64,000 bases of DNA from Allochromatium humboldtianum (GTDB taxonomy: Bacteria; Pseudomonadota; Gammaproteobacteria; Chromatiales; Chromatiaceae): NCBI RefSeq assembly GCF_013385175.1, contig NZ_JABZEO010000008.1:62001-126000 (forward strand). Direction: 5' to 3'. Made by a program: the position numbers and the translations under genes. Position 1 is the stretch's first letter, and each line of letters begins with the position of its first letter. The notes under the pieces are model-generated. The model was not told where the DNA came from. It made no database searches and was given only the letters and a program-made list of their open reading frames with translations. This document shows positions 45,491-56,480 of this stretch, piece by piece.

Positions 45491-46474
45491 ATGTCCCAAG
45501 TCTCCGACAGCCTCCGCGAGCGCACGCGCCGCTATTTCGACAGCCTGCTGCGCCGGGTGCCGCCCGGACCCGATGGCGTGGCGCGCGTCGGCGGGCGTCA
45601 GATCTATATCGTGCCGACCCGCGCCGGGTTCATGTATGGCGCGGTGATGCTGGTGATGCTGCTCGGATCGCTGAACTATCAGAACAACCTGGGGCTGCTG
45701 TTGACCTTCTTCCTGGCCTCGGTCGGGCTGGTGGCCATGCATCATGCCTGGTTCAATCTGCTGGGGCTGGCGGTGCAGGCGCGCGGCGGCTCGCCGGTGT
45801 TCGCCGGGGAACGGGCGCGCTTCGAGGTGGCCGTGCGCGCCGAGGGCGAACGTCCGCGCCATGACATCCGTCTGCGCAAGAACGGCGAGACGCCGACGCC
45901 GGTTCATATCGGCGCCGGGGATCAGGCGCTGGTCGCCCTGGCCGTGCCGACCGAGAAGCGCGGCTGGCATCGGCTGATCGACGTGATGGTCGAGACGCGC
46001 CATCCGATGGGACTGTTTCGCGCCTGGACCTATGTCGCCACCGAAGCCAAGACCCTGGTCTTCCCCAAACCCGCGCCCCAGGCGCCCGAACCGGGCCATG
46101 ATGCCGGCGACAGCCCACGTCCGCATCGCACCCGGCACGAAGGAGCGGAAGATTATCTCGGCTCGCGCGGCTATCGTCCGGGCGATTCGATCCGGCACAT
46201 CGACTGGAAGGCTTACGCACGCGAACGCGGGCTGGTGGTCAAGCAATACGGCGGCGAGCAGGGCCAGGAGGTCTGGATCGACTGGGCACGGCTCAACGCG
46301 CCCGATCCCGAGATCCGGCTCGGTCTGCTGACGCGGCAGGTGCTCGACGTCAGCGCCGGCCCGACGCGCTTCGGTCTGCGTCTGCCCGGCGCGGTCGAGG
46401 GGTTGTCCCAAGGCGCCGCCCATACCGAACGCTGTCTGACCCGACTGGCACTCTTCGGCCATGCACAAGACTGA
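45491..46474 (+). CDS. DUF58 domain protein
   Basis: A 327-residue protein with two N-terminal transmembrane helices (about residues 41-80: FMYGAVMLVMLLGSLNYQNN then LGLLLTFFLASVGLVAM). The DUF58 signature GAEDYLGSRGYRPGDSIRHIDWKAYARERGLVVKQY is near residues 215-250. The partner gene order (MoxR upstream, transglutaminase downstream) matches the usual cluster. Molecular function is not established for the family. The stop overlaps the next start by 14 bp. Confidence 0.92.
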   Translation: MSQVSDSLRERTRRYFDSLLRRVPPGPDGVARVGGRQIYIVPTRAGFMYGAVMLVMLLGSLNYQNNLGLLLTFFLASVGLVAMHHAWFNLLGLAVQARGGSPVFAGERARFEVAVRAEGERPRHDIRLRKNGETPTPVHIGAGDQALVALAVPTEKRGWHRLIDVMVETRHPMGLFRAWTYVATEAKTLVFPKPAPQAPEPGHDAGDSPRPHRTRHEGAEDYLGSRGYRPGDSIRHIDWKAYARERGLVVKQYGGEQGQEVWIDWARLNAPDPEIRLGLLTRQVLDVSAGPTRFGLRLPGAVEGLSQGAAHTERCLTRLALFGHAQD

Positions 46475-48542
46475 TTCCATGACGCGCAAGACCAATCGCA
46501 TCCCAGCGGACGAACGGCCCGAGCGTCATCAGATCTTCTGGACCACGCTGCTGGTCGCGGCGGCCTGCGCCCCGTTCGCGCGCTATCTCGACGGTCAGGT
46601 CACGGCTTTCCTGGCCCTGATCCTGGCCATCCGGCTGGTGGCGCTGCGCTGGCCGGCGGCGCTGCCCAACCGCTGGATTCGCGCCCTGCTGGCTTTCGCC
46701 GGTCTGGGCAACTGTCTGGCGGCCTATCACACAGTCACAGGCCAGGACGGCGGCTCGGCGCTGCTGGCGACCATGCTCGTGCTCAAGCTGCTGGAACTCG
46801 ACACCAAGCGCGACCTGCGTCTGGTGCTGATCCTGCTCGGGTTTCTGAGCGTGGTGCAGTTCCTGTTCGACGAATCCTTCCAGCTCACCCTCTATCTGGG
46901 ACTGATCGCTCTGGGTCTGGTCACGCTGCTGACCGAACTCAATGGCGGACTGGGGGCGGCGGGTCTGCGTCCGGCGCTGCGGGTGAGTGCGCGACTGGCG
47001 CTCCAGGCCATCCCGCTCACCCTCGTTCTCTTCGTGCTGTTTCCGCGTCTGACCGCCCCACTCTGGAGCCTGGGGATCGACAGTTCCAGGGGCTTGATGG
47101 GCATGTCGGACAGCATGGAGCCGGGCAATATCAGCGAGCTGGTGGTCAATGGCGAGCTGGCCTTTCGCGCGCGTTTCGCTGGCCGGCGGCCGGATGCCAA
47201 TCAGCTCTACTGGCGCGGCCCGGTCCTGTGGAAGATGGATGGACGCCGCTGGACGCCGGACGCGCCGCCGTCTGGCTGGCAGCGACCGGCACGGCTGATC
47301 GAATCGTCCGACCCGATCGAGTACGAAGTGGTCATGGAACCGACCAAGCAGCGCTGGCTGTTCGCGCTCGACATGCCGGTCAGCGAGCCGGAGGGCACGG
47401 CGATCAGCCCGGACCATCAGTTGCTGTCGAACCAGCCGGTGACAGCGCTCAAGCGCTACAACGCGCGCTCGGTCCTCAGCTATCGCACCGCCGAGCCGGA
47501 CGAGCGGGTGCGCGCGCTGGCGCTCGAACTGCCCGCGAACGTCACGCCCCGGATGCGCGCCCTGGTGGAAGACTGGCGCACTCAGGTGGCTGATGGTCGC
47601 GAAGAACGCGCCGACGACTGGACACTGGTCCAGCGGGCGCTGGCCCATTTCAACCGCGAGAACTTCTATTACACCCTGCTGCCGCCCAAGCTCGGCGCCA
47701 ATCCGGCCGATGAGTTCCTGTTCGAGACCCGCCGCGGCTTCTGTGAGCACTATGCCAGCAGTTTCGCGCTCCTGATGCGGATTGCAGGCATTCCGTCGCG
47801 CATCGTGCTCGGCTATCTCGGCGGCGAGACGAACGACTTCGGCGGCTATACCATCGTGCGTCAGTCCGATGCCCATGCCTGGGTCGAGGTGCTGATCGAG
47901 GGACGCGGCTGGGTGCGGGTCGACCCGACGGCGGCGGTCGACCCATCGCGAATCGACAATCGCCTGGCCACCGAGCTGCTGGGGGCCGGCGCCTCGGTGC
48001 GCTTCGATCTCGGCGAGGCCGCTGCACTGGCGCGCTGGATGCGCGATCTGCGTCTGCTGGGCGACACTCTGGAAGCGACCTGGCAGAACTGGGTGCTGGA
48101 TTTCTCGGCTCAGGATCAGCGCCGGCTCATGGATCGGCTCGGGCTGGGCGCCTGGCAGGAATATGGACTGGCGGTGCTGATGGTGCTGGCCGTGTCACTG
48201 ACGCTGGGCGGCATCCTGCTGGTCCTGATGCACGAACGCACCGAGCGCGATCCGCTCGAACGGCTCTATGCGCGTCTGTGCCGGCGGCTGGCCGGTGTCG
48301 GACTGCCGCGCCTGCCGCACGAGGGACCGGGCGACTATGGCCAGCGCGTCACCGCCGCGCGGCCGGATCTGGCCTCGACTGTCGGCGGTTTCCTCGCGCT
48401 CTATGTCCCGGCGCGCTATGGCGAGCGGTCCACGCCGGAGACGCTGCAACGGCTGTCCAATCTGCTACGTGACTTCGATCCCAAGGCTCAGTCGGTCCAG
48501 AGCGCGTTCAGGGGGAAGGTCACAGCCTCGAACGGCGGCTGA
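46461..48542 (+). CDS. Transglutaminase-like membrane protein (TgpA type)
   Basis: A 693-residue inner-membrane protein with several N-terminal helices (LLVAAACAPFARYL, LLAFAGLGNCLAAY, LVLILLGFLSVVQFL, LGLIALGLVTLLT, LQAIPLTLVLFVLF) and a periplasmic transglutaminase core: RRGFCEHYASSFALLMR (catalytic Cys), DAHAWVEVLIEGRGWVRVDPT (His and Asp). A late transmembrane helix (YGLAVLMVLAVSLTLGGILLVL) leads to a cytoplasmic DUF4129-like tail. The start may be the ATG at 46461, within the DUF58 gene, or the one at 46479. Homologous TgpA is essential in Pseudomonas. Confidence 0.92.
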   Translation: MHKTDSMTRKTNRIPADERPERHQIFWTTLLVAAACAPFARYLDGQVTAFLALILAIRLVALRWPAALPNRWIRALLAFAGLGNCLAAYHTVTGQDGGSALLATMLVLKLLELDTKRDLRLVLILLGFLSVVQFLFDESFQLTLYLGLIALGLVTLLTELNGGLGAAGLRPALRVSARLALQAIPLTLVLFVLFPRLTAPLWSLGIDSSRGLMGMSDSMEPGNISELVVNGELAFRARFAGRRPDANQLYWRGPVLWKMDGRRWTPDAPPSGWQRPARLIESSDPIEYEVVMEPTKQRWLFALDMPVSEPEGTAISPDHQLLSNQPVTALKRYNARSVLSYRTAEPDERVRALALELPANVTPRMRALVEDWRTQVADGREERADDWTLVQRALAHFNRENFYYTLLPPKLGANPADEFLFETRRGFCEHYASSFALLMRIAGIPSRIVLGYLGGETNDFGGYTIVRQSDAHAWVEVLIEGRGWVRVDPTAAVDPSRIDNRLATELLGAGASVRFDLGEAAALARWMRDLRLLGDTLEATWQNWVLDFSAQDQRRLMDRLGLGAWQEYGLAVLMVLAVSLTLGGILLVLMHERTERDPLERLYARLCRRLAGVGLPRLPHEGPGDYGQRVTAARPDLASTVGGFLALYVPARYGERSTPETLQRLSNLLRDFDPKAQSVQSAFRGKVTASNGG

Positions 48543-49051
48543 CTGACGGGACTGTCGTCCTTGAGCGTATCGAGCAGCAACCAGTGCCCGTCGGCCTGGA
48601 GTCGGTAGACCTCCAGCGTCCGCGCCTGCGGATCGATCAGCCACAGATGTTCGACGCCCTCGCGCGCATAGATCGGCCGCTTGATTGCGCGATCCTTGGC
48701 AGCTGTGGAGGGCGAGAGGATTTCGCACACCCAATCAGGAGCCAGATCGAACCAGGCCGTATCCGGGATAGCGGGCATCCGCTCGCGCCGCCAGCCGGCC
48801 AGATCCGGCACCAGGACATCCGCCCCCAGATGCAGTTCAGGTTCATCGAGTATCCACCAGCCGCCCGGTCCACCGATGCCGCCATGAAAGGGACCGCCAA
48901 CCAGAAAACCGAGCGCCGAGTAAGCCAGGGCATGTTTCGGAGCCGGACGCGGCTGCGCATACAGGGTGCCGTTCAGAATCTCGCCCACCAGATGCTCGGG
49001 CAGGTCGAGGATATCGTCGTAACAGGCCAGCTTGAGGGCGGCTTGAGACAT
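48488..49051 (-). CDS. Uma2-family (DUF820) endonuclease-like protein
   Basis: A 187-residue PD-(D/E)XK-fold protein of the Uma2/DUF820 family. Visible blocks are EHLVGEILNGTLYAQPRPAP, DVLVPDLAGWRRERMP, DWVCEILSPSTAAKDRAIK and YAREGVEHLWLIDPQARTLEVYR, with D...E-x-(S) in place of a classical ExK. The start MSQAALKLA was set by family pattern. Its 3' end overlaps the tail of the transglutaminase gene on the opposite strand by 55 bp. Function is unknown; the family is abundant in bacteria with large genomes. Confidence 0.85.
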   Translation of the reverse strand: MSQAALKLACYDDILDLPEHLVGEILNGTLYAQPRPAPKHALAYSALGFLVGGPFHGGIGGPGGWWILDEPELHLGADVLVPDLAGWRRERMPAIPDTAWFDLAPDWVCEILSPSTAAKDRAIKRPIYAREGVEHLWLIDPQARTLEVYRLQADGHWLLLDTLKDDSPVSQPPFEAVTFPLNALWTD

Positions 49052-49083
49052 TAGGCGTCTTCCTCCAGACTGAATGTCGAGGC

Positions 49084-50961
49084 TCAAGATAGCGCACGAA
49101 CCGCCGCTGTGCGCGTGCGCGCGACCCACTGCGCCACGGCTGCATGCAGTTCCTTGAGTCCGAGCGGCTTGGTCAGATAGTCGTCCATGCCGGCCTCCAG
49201 ACACTGTTCACGATCACCAGGCATGGCGAGCGCGGTCAGAGCGATGATGGGAACGGTCCGCAGCGCCGGATCGGATCTCAAGCGGCGCGTGGTTTCGAGA
49301 CCGTCCATCCCCGGCATCTGCACGTCCATCAGGATCACATCCGGTCGCGGCGCATGTACCAACCTGATGGCCTCTGGCCCACTGCCGGCTGTGTGCACCT
49401 CGCAGCCGCGAATGCGCAGATAGGCCGAGAACATCTCCAGATTGCCCGGATTGTCGTCGACCAGCAGCACGCGCCAGGGTTCGCGCGCACCGGCCTCGAT
49501 CCCTGACTCACCCGCCTCGGTGGAGTCGGGTTGCAACCGATCGGCCCGTTGCGCCGCCGGATCCCAGGGCAACCGGATCTCGAACCGGCTCCCCTGCCCC
49601 ACTTCGCTCTCGACCTGGATGCGCCCGTGGTGCAGCTCGGCCATCCCAGAGACGAGCGCCAGCCCCAGTCCGGTACCGTCGTACTGACGCGCCGGGCGGC
49701 TGTCGAGCTGCACGAAGGGTTGGAACAACCGCTCGAACTGCTCGCGCGGAATGCCCACACCCGTATCCCAGATGCCGAAACACAGCTCACCACGCTCGGC
49801 ATCGGCCTGGACATCGAGTCCGATCGAACCGCCTTCTGGGGTGAACTTGACCGCGTTGCCCAACAGATTGACAAGCATCTGTTTGAGCCGCCGACTGTCA
49901 CCGCGCACCAGTCGCGCCTTAGGATCGATCACCAGCGAAACCCTGAGTCCCTTGCGCTTGGCTGCCGGTCCGATCAGACGCAGACTGGCCTCGCAGAGCT
50001 GATCGACCGGCACCTGATCCCAGCGCAGATGCATCTGGCCGGAGGCCACGCGCGACATATCGAGAATATCGTTGATGAGTTCCAGCAGATGGGTGCCGTT
50101 CTCGTGGATCATGCGCGCCGCCTTTTCCTGCTGGGCGCTCAGCGGACCGAGCAGGCCATCACCCATGGTCTCGGAGAGACCCAGGATCGAGGTCAGGGGC
50201 GTGCGCAGTTCATGGCTCATGGCGGCGAGGAACTCGTCCTTGGCCTGGGCGGCGCGCGCCAACTCAGCGTTCGCGTGATCCATCTGACGCGCCGCCTCCT
50301 CCGTGGTCGCGATCGGGCGTCCGATGGAACGATCGACCAGCCAGATCAGCAGCAGCGCCGTGCCGCTCATCAGGGCGCCGGTGAGGATCAGGGTCCAGAA
50401 CTGATGCCGGCGGGCGGCGAGCTGCACCTGCGCTAGAGTCGTCTCACGATGCGCGAGCGCTGAATCGACCAGCCGATCGAGCAGATCGGTCGGTTCGCGG
50501 TCGATGCCGCGCACCTGCCGGTCGACCTCAAGCTGGGGCGCGGCATCCTCGGGCCGGTAGACGGCGAGCGCAGCGCGATATTCGCGTCCGAGCCGGTCGT
50601 GCGCCGCGAGAAACTGCTCGGCCTCGGCGCGCGCCTCGGGATTGGGCTGCAACAGTCCGACCAGTCGCTCCAGATACGCGCGTGTCGCGCCCTCCTCCTG
50701 CTCGAACTGCGCGACATAGCGGGCGCGCAGTTCGGCATCGCTGCCGCGCAGCAGGATGTTCTTCCATTCCTGGACCTGCTTCTTGAAATGCACCTGGGCG
50801 GTCAGGGCCAGCGTCAGGATGTCCGACGAGGTCTCCAGGATCTCGGCCTCGCGGCTCGCGGCCTGGGTGAGTCGGTGGAAGCCGTGGAGACTGGCGAGCA
50901 GGTTCAGCGCGAGGATCGCGATCAGCCCGAGGGCGAGCTTGGTTCGGATCGACATGTCCAT
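49084..50961 (-). CDS. Hybrid sensor histidine kinase/response regulator
   Basis: A 625-residue membrane kinase. TM1 is near residues 8-27 and TM2 near 190-215 (FWTLILTGALMSGTALLLIW), enclosing a helical periplasmic sensor of about 160 residues. Next come HisKA (AMSHELRTPLTSILGL, phospho-His), HATPase (NLLGNAVKFTPEGG, FGIWDTGVGI, GTGLGLALV) and a C-terminal receiver (LLVDDNPGN, VILMDVQMPGMDG with the acceptor Asp, LTALAMPG, DYLTKPL). No output domain follows, so phosphotransfer to another protein is expected. The first 40 nt overlap the end of the TtcA-like gene. Confidence 0.93.
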   Translation of the reverse strand: MDMSIRTKLALGLIAILALNLLASLHGFHRLTQAASREAEILETSSDILTLALTAQVHFKKQVQEWKNILLRGSDAELRARYVAQFEQEEGATRAYLERLVGLLQPNPEARAEAEQFLAAHDRLGREYRAALAVYRPEDAAPQLEVDRQVRGIDREPTDLLDRLVDSALAHRETTLAQVQLAARRHQFWTLILTGALMSGTALLLIWLVDRSIGRPIATTEEAARQMDHANAELARAAQAKDEFLAAMSHELRTPLTSILGLSETMGDGLLGPLSAQQEKAARMIHENGTHLLELINDILDMSRVASGQMHLRWDQVPVDQLCEASLRLIGPAAKRKGLRVSLVIDPKARLVRGDSRRLKQMLVNLLGNAVKFTPEGGSIGLDVQADAERGELCFGIWDTGVGIPREQFERLFQPFVQLDSRPARQYDGTGLGLALVSGMAELHHGRIQVESEVGQGSRFEIRLPWDPAAQRADRLQPDSTEAGESGIEAGAREPWRVLLVDDNPGNLEMFSAYLRIRGCEVHTAGSGPEAIRLVHAPRPDVILMDVQMPGMDGLETTRRLRSDPALRTVPIIALTALAMPGDREQCLEAGMDDYLTKPLGLKELHAAVAQWVARTRTAAVRALS

Positions 50962-51716
50962 CCCGGTTCGGGCAGCTCACCCTCGACCATGATCGGCTTG
51001 AGGGCGTGGAGGATACTGGAGAAGAGCGTGCTGTGTTCGGCTTCCTCGCGCGCCAGCAAGGCTTTCATGTGCTCGCGGCGGGTCGGCATGGTGAAGCAGG
51101 CCGGGCAGGAATCCGGGATCACGGGCAAGCCGGCGCGACGGGCGAAGTCGGCCGTCTGGCGCTCGCGGCAGTAGACCAGCGGGCGGATGATGCGCACATC
51201 GCCGTCCTGGTTGCGATAGTGCGCCTTCATGGTGCGCAACTGACCGCCGTGGAACAGCGACATCAGCAGACTCTCGGCCAGATCGTCGAGATGCTGGCCC
51301 AGCGCCAGCACGTTGTAGCCATGTTCGCGACAGAGCCGGTACATGATGCCGCGCTTCATGCGCGAGCAATAGGCGCAGAACGAATCGCCGTCCATGTGCG
51401 TCTTGGCCTGTTCCATCAGCGGCTGCTGTTCATAGTGCCAGGTCAGACCGAGCTGGTCGTAATAGTCTTTCAAGGCCTGAGGATCATAGCCCGGAACCTC
51501 GGGGTCGACGGTGAGGACCGCCAGCTCGAAACGGACCGGGGCATAGGTGCGCAGATGGGCCAGGATCTGGAGCAACGAGAGCGAATCCTTGCCGCCGGAG
51601 ACGCCGAGGAGGATGCGATCCCCCTCGCCGATCATGCGGAAATCAGCGATGGCCCGCCCGACCTGGCGTAGCAACGACTTGGGTGGTTTGACCGATGGGG
51701 TGCTTGGAGTGTTCAT
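50922..51716 (-). CDS. TtcA-family tRNA thiolation ATPase-like protein
   Basis: A 264-residue PP-loop ATPase: the ATP motif GVSGGKDSLSLLQIL near residue 39, then CAYCSRMKRGIMYRLC and SCPACFTMPTRREH as the two CxxC-type cluster-binding sites, and ALGQHLDDLAESLLMSLFHGG. This layout is that of TtcA, which 2-thiolates cytidine 32 of tRNA via a [4Fe-4S] cluster. It is a little shorter than E. coli TtcA and has CAYC where TtcA has CSLC, so a related tRNA-thiolation paralogue is possible. Both flanking genes overlap it. Confidence 0.82.
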   Translation of the reverse strand: MNTPSTPSVKPPKSLLRQVGRAIADFRMIGEGDRILLGVSGGKDSLSLLQILAHLRTYAPVRFELAVLTVDPEVPGYDPQALKDYYDQLGLTWHYEQQPLMEQAKTHMDGDSFCAYCSRMKRGIMYRLCREHGYNVLALGQHLDDLAESLLMSLFHGGQLRTMKAHYRNQDGDVRIIRPLVYCRERQTADFARRAGLPVIPDSCPACFTMPTRREHMKALLAREEAEHSTLFSSILHALKPIMVEGELPEPGWTCRSEPSSPSG

Positions 51717-52287
51717 GGCGCGGAGTGTAGCGCACTCCCCGTCTCGGGACCGACAGCGGAAAGCGGTAGCTCTCGACACGCCACTCGTCGGCGTCGGCGA
51801 TCAGCACCAGACAGGATGGTCCGCCATGGGTGCGCGAGCGTCCGGCCGCGCCTGGATTGAGCACCCAGGGTTGCGCATCGAGATCTGTTTCCAGCTGATG
51901 ACTGTGGCCATAGACGATGGCGCGCGCCTCGGGGAAGCGTGCGCGCAACAGGGCATGGCGGTTGCGCGCCGGCAGCTGATGACCGTGGATGAGCACCAGT
52001 GAGCCGCCGGGCAGCGGCTGCTCCAGCCACTCGGGCAGATGCACCAGCAGCCGCCGGTCTTCCTCCGGCCACTTGCGCGCCACATCGTTGTTGCCGAAGA
52101 CCGCCAGCACCCGTCCCAGACGCGGCTGGAGCTGGGAGAGGATGGCGGCATGACCGATGTCGCCGCCGTGCAGCGCCAGATCGCAGTCGTCGACGATCTC
52201 GCGCACACGCGGATCGAGCGCGCCATGGGTATCGGAGAGCAGCGCCACCCGCACCCGCTTCAAACTCGGCAGGGTGTTCAAGCACAC
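51643..52287 (-). CDS. YfcE/MJ0936-type metallophosphodiesterase
   Basis: A 214-residue calcineurin-like phosphoesterase. All metal ligand motifs are present: LLSDTHGALD, LALHGGDIG, VFGNND, LVLIHGH and YGHSHQLE, ending NPGAAGRSR. The last 35 residues run past the usual family end and overlap the start of the TtcA-like gene by 74 bp. That is a long overlap for real genes and suggests loss of an earlier stop codon. GTG at 52287 is the annotated start; an internal GTG before RVALLSDTHG is also possible. The substrate is not assigned. Confidence 0.85.
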   Translation of the reverse strand: MCLNTLPSLKRVRVALLSDTHGALDPRVREIVDDCDLALHGGDIGHAAILSQLQPRLGRVLAVFGNNDVARKWPEEDRRLLVHLPEWLEQPLPGGSLVLIHGHQLPARNRHALLRARFPEARAIVYGHSHQLETDLDAQPWVLNPGAAGRSRTHGGPSCLVLIADADEWRVESYRFPLSVPRRGVRYTPRHEHSKHPIGQTTQVVATPGRAGHR

Positions 52288-52315
52288 CTCGATCGGATCA
52301 TCAGCCTCACCAGAC

Positions 52316-53314
52316 TCACTCCAGATTCAACACCAGCTTGCCCGTCACATGGCCCTGTTCGAGCAGACGATGCGCCTCGGCGGCTTCGGCGAGCGCAAAG
52401 GTCTGTGAGACATGCACCCGCAGATCACCGCGATCGATGAGATCGCCGCAACGGCGCAGGATCTGGCCCTGATGCAGCCGGGCGCGCGGCAGATCATAGA
52501 GCATCGGGGTCAGCATCAGCTCCAGGCTCAGACGCAGATTGCGCAGCCGGGCTTCCTTGAGATCCAGCTCCGGGCCGGGATCGAGGATCGTCACCAGATC
52601 GCCATAGTGCGCCATGGCCGGGATGGTGCGACGGAAGACCTCGGGACCGACGGTGTCCAGGGCGATGTCGACGCCCTGCCCTTCGGTCCAGTCCATGACC
52701 GCCTCGACCAGATCCTCATCGTGATAATTGATGCAGAACTCAGAGCCGAGTTCATGCGCGAGCGCGGCCTTCTCAGGTCCGCTGACCGTGGTGCAGACAC
52801 GCGCACCGGCCAGCCGTGCGAGCTGGATGGCGACATGACCGACGCCGCCGGCCCCGGCATGGATCAGCACCCGCTGGCCCTCGGCGAGCCGCGCGCGGTC
52901 GTGCAGCGCCTCCCAAGCCGTCAGCAGCACTAGGGGCGCGGCGGCGGCCTCGACCATGCCGACGGCGCGCGGTTTGGCCTGGACGAACTGCTGATCGATG
53001 ACGCGATACTCGGCATAGTTGCCGGCCGCACCGCCGAGTCCGCCATGACAGAACCAGACCTCGTCGCCGGGCTTGAAGCGTGTCACATCCTCACCGACGG
53101 CCTCGACCACACCGGCCCCATCGCAGCCGAGCACGGCGGGCAGTCCCTCCGGGAGCATCGGGCCGCGTTGGCGGATCTTGGTATCGATCGGATTGACACC
53201 GGCGGCACAGAGTCGGACACGAATGTCGTCCGGCCCGGTCAGTTCAGGCTGCGGACGTTCGACCAGTCGCAACACCTCGGGGCCGCCGGTTTCCTGTATC
53301 TCGATGACATTCAT
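52316..53314 (-). CDS. Zinc-type alcohol dehydrogenase/quinone reductase-like oxidoreductase
   Basis: A 332-residue medium-chain dehydrogenase of the NADPH:quinone reductase (Qor/YhdH-like) type. The GroES-like N-terminal half has CAAGVNPIDTKIRQRG and GCDGAGVVEAVGEDV. The nucleotide-binding motif is HAGAGGVGHVAIQLA. Catalytic zinc ligands are absent, as usual for quinone reductases. The end AAEAHRLLEQGHVTGKLVLNL is typical. GAGAGGATTTC precedes the ATG. Substrate not assigned. Confidence 0.9.
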   Translation of the reverse strand: MNVIEIQETGGPEVLRLVERPQPELTGPDDIRVRLCAAGVNPIDTKIRQRGPMLPEGLPAVLGCDGAGVVEAVGEDVTRFKPGDEVWFCHGGLGGAAGNYAEYRVIDQQFVQAKPRAVGMVEAAAAPLVLLTAWEALHDRARLAEGQRVLIHAGAGGVGHVAIQLARLAGARVCTTVSGPEKAALAHELGSEFCINYHDEDLVEAVMDWTEGQGVDIALDTVGPEVFRRTIPAMAHYGDLVTILDPGPELDLKEARLRNLRLSLELMLTPMLYDLPRARLHQGQILRRCGDLIDRGDLRVHVSQTFALAEAAEAHRLLEQGHVTGKLVLNLE

Positions 53315-53525
53315 CCGGAGAAATCCTCTCGTTTCAGGTCTCGCCTCCCCGAAGCGCACGACGGGGCGGCTTGAGACATCAATGACTTGGATGTAGGGTG
53401 GATCGCGTGTTCAGACAAGTCCACAGACTCAGTATGACGCACGAGGCGACCGAGGACCGAAAATCGTTCTACAGTCGACCCATGCGCCGATCCCGCCTTC
53501 ATCACTTCACGACCGGAGAATCTCC

Positions 53526-55103
<1,578 letters not shown>

Positions 55104-55137
55104 GCTTTTAGGTTTCAGGCTTGACCGAGGCGTTGAC

Positions 55138-55237
55138 GGCCCGAGTGTCGACCAGCGGGGGACGCCGTGAATCCGTCCCTGGAGGCTTGATGGCCGCATC
55201 CATGCGGCCAACACCCCCGCTGATCGACACTCGGGCC
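55138..55237. repeat. 100-bp inverted-repeat element between convergent genes
   Basis: The outer arms at 55138-55161 and 55214-55237 match at 23 of 24 positions as an inverted repeat (GGCCCGAGTGTCGA and GCGGGGG blocks). The interior contains a second hairpin, TGGCCGCA/TGCGGCCA (55190-55197 with 55202-55209). The interior wording (GACGCCGTGAATCC, GATGGCCGCATCCATGCGGC) resembles dispersed REP-like palindromes of gammaproteobacteria. It lies between the convergent GNAT-nitrilase and hemE genes, so it could act as a bidirectional terminator. No T-run is present. Confidence 0.75.
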
Positions 55238-55266
55238 TTGGGCTGTCGTGGTCGAACCGAACGCGA

Positions 55267-56331
55267 TCAGGCGTGATAGGCGCGGCTGAGTTCGTGCACG
55301 GCGGCGATCATGGCCGCCGGGCGCTCGGGATCGACGTCCGGGGTGATGCCGTGGCCCAGGTTGAAGACATGGCCCGAGCCGTGACCATAGCTGGCCAGGA
55401 CGCGCGCGACCTCTTCACGGATGCGCTCGGGCGAGGCGTAGAGGGTGCAGGGATCCATGTTGCCCTGGAGCGCGACCCGATCCTCGACCATCCGGCGCGC
55501 GTCGGCCAGATCCGTGGTCCAGTCGACGCCGAGCGCGTCACAGCCGGTCTTGGCCATGTCGCCGAGCCACTGACCGCCGTTCTTGGTGAACAGGATCACC
55601 GGCACCTTGCGGCCCTCGGCCTCGCGGGTCAGACCCTCGACCACGCGCTGCATGTAAGCCAGCGAGAACTCGCGATAGTTGGCCGGCGCCAGCGAGCCGC
55701 CCCAGGTGTCGAAGATCATGGTCGCCTGGGCGCCGCGCGCGACCTGGGCGTTGAGATAGGTCGTCACCGAGTCGGCGACCTTTTCCAGCAGGCGGTGCAG
55801 CAGCGCCGGCTGGTCGAACATCATCGCCTTGATCTTGGAGAAGTTCTTGCTGCCGCTGCCCTCGACCATGTAGGTCGCCAGGGTCCAGGGGCTGCCGGAG
55901 AAGCCGATCAGCGGCACCCGGCCGTTGAGCGCGCCGCGAATGGTGGAGACGGCGTCCATGACGTACTTCAGCTCGCCCTCCGGGTCAGGGATCGGCAGTC
56001 GATCGACGTCGGCGGCTGTGCGCACCGGACGCTCGAAGTTCGGACCCTCGCCCTCGGCGAAGTACAGACCCAGGCCCATGGCATCGGGCACGGTCAGGAT
56101 GTCGGAGAACAGGATGGCGGCATCGAGCGGATAGCGGTCGAGCGGCTGGAGCGTCACCTCGCAGGCCAGCTCCGGATTCTTGCACAGATCCATGAAGCTG
56201 CCGGCCTTGGCGCGCGTGGCACGGTACTCGGGCAGATAGCGTCCGGCCTGGCGCATCATCCAAACCGGCGTGTAATCAACGGGTTCGCGCATCAGGGCGC
56301 GCAGGAAGGTGTCGTTTTGCAGCTGGGTCAT
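55267..56331 (-). CDS. hemE: Uroporphyrinogen decarboxylase
   Basis: A 354-residue HemE that removes four carboxylates from uroporphyrinogen III to give coproporphyrinogen III, serving heme and bacteriochlorophyll synthesis. Signatures: [16 protein letters not shown] (substrate-binding), [32 protein letters not shown], and the C-terminal [17 protein letters not shown]. The start [13 protein letters not shown] was chosen by family pattern; the frame continues to 56532 without support. It is divergent from uvrD across the DnaA-box region. Confidence 0.96.
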   Translation of the reverse strand: MTQLQNDTFLRALMREPVDYTPVWMMRQAGRYLPEYRATRAKAGSFMDLCKNPELACEVTLQPLDRYPLDAAILFSDILTVPDAMGLGLYFAEGEGPNFERPVRTAADVDRLPIPDPEGELKYVMDAVSTIRGALNGRVPLIGFSGSPWTLATYMVEGSGSKNFSKIKAMMFDQPALLHRLLEKVADSVTTYLNAQVARGAQATMIFDTWGGSLAPANYREFSLAYMQRVVEGLTREAEGRKVPVILFTKNGGQWLGDMAKTGCDALGVDWTTDLADARRMVEDRVALQGNMDPCTLYASPERIREEVARVLASYGHGSGHVFNLGHGITPDVDPERPAAMIAAVHELSRAYHA

Positions 56332-56480
56332 GAATCGGGCTCGATCTTGAATGGGGTGAAAACCAGGGGTCGAGCCGTGCATTCTACTACGGCGAGGGCG
56401 CTCGGGTACGCCCTTGCGCGAGAACTGTCGCAGGCGTAGATTGTGGGCTAAATTTTGATCTTGAAAATCAATGACTTGAA

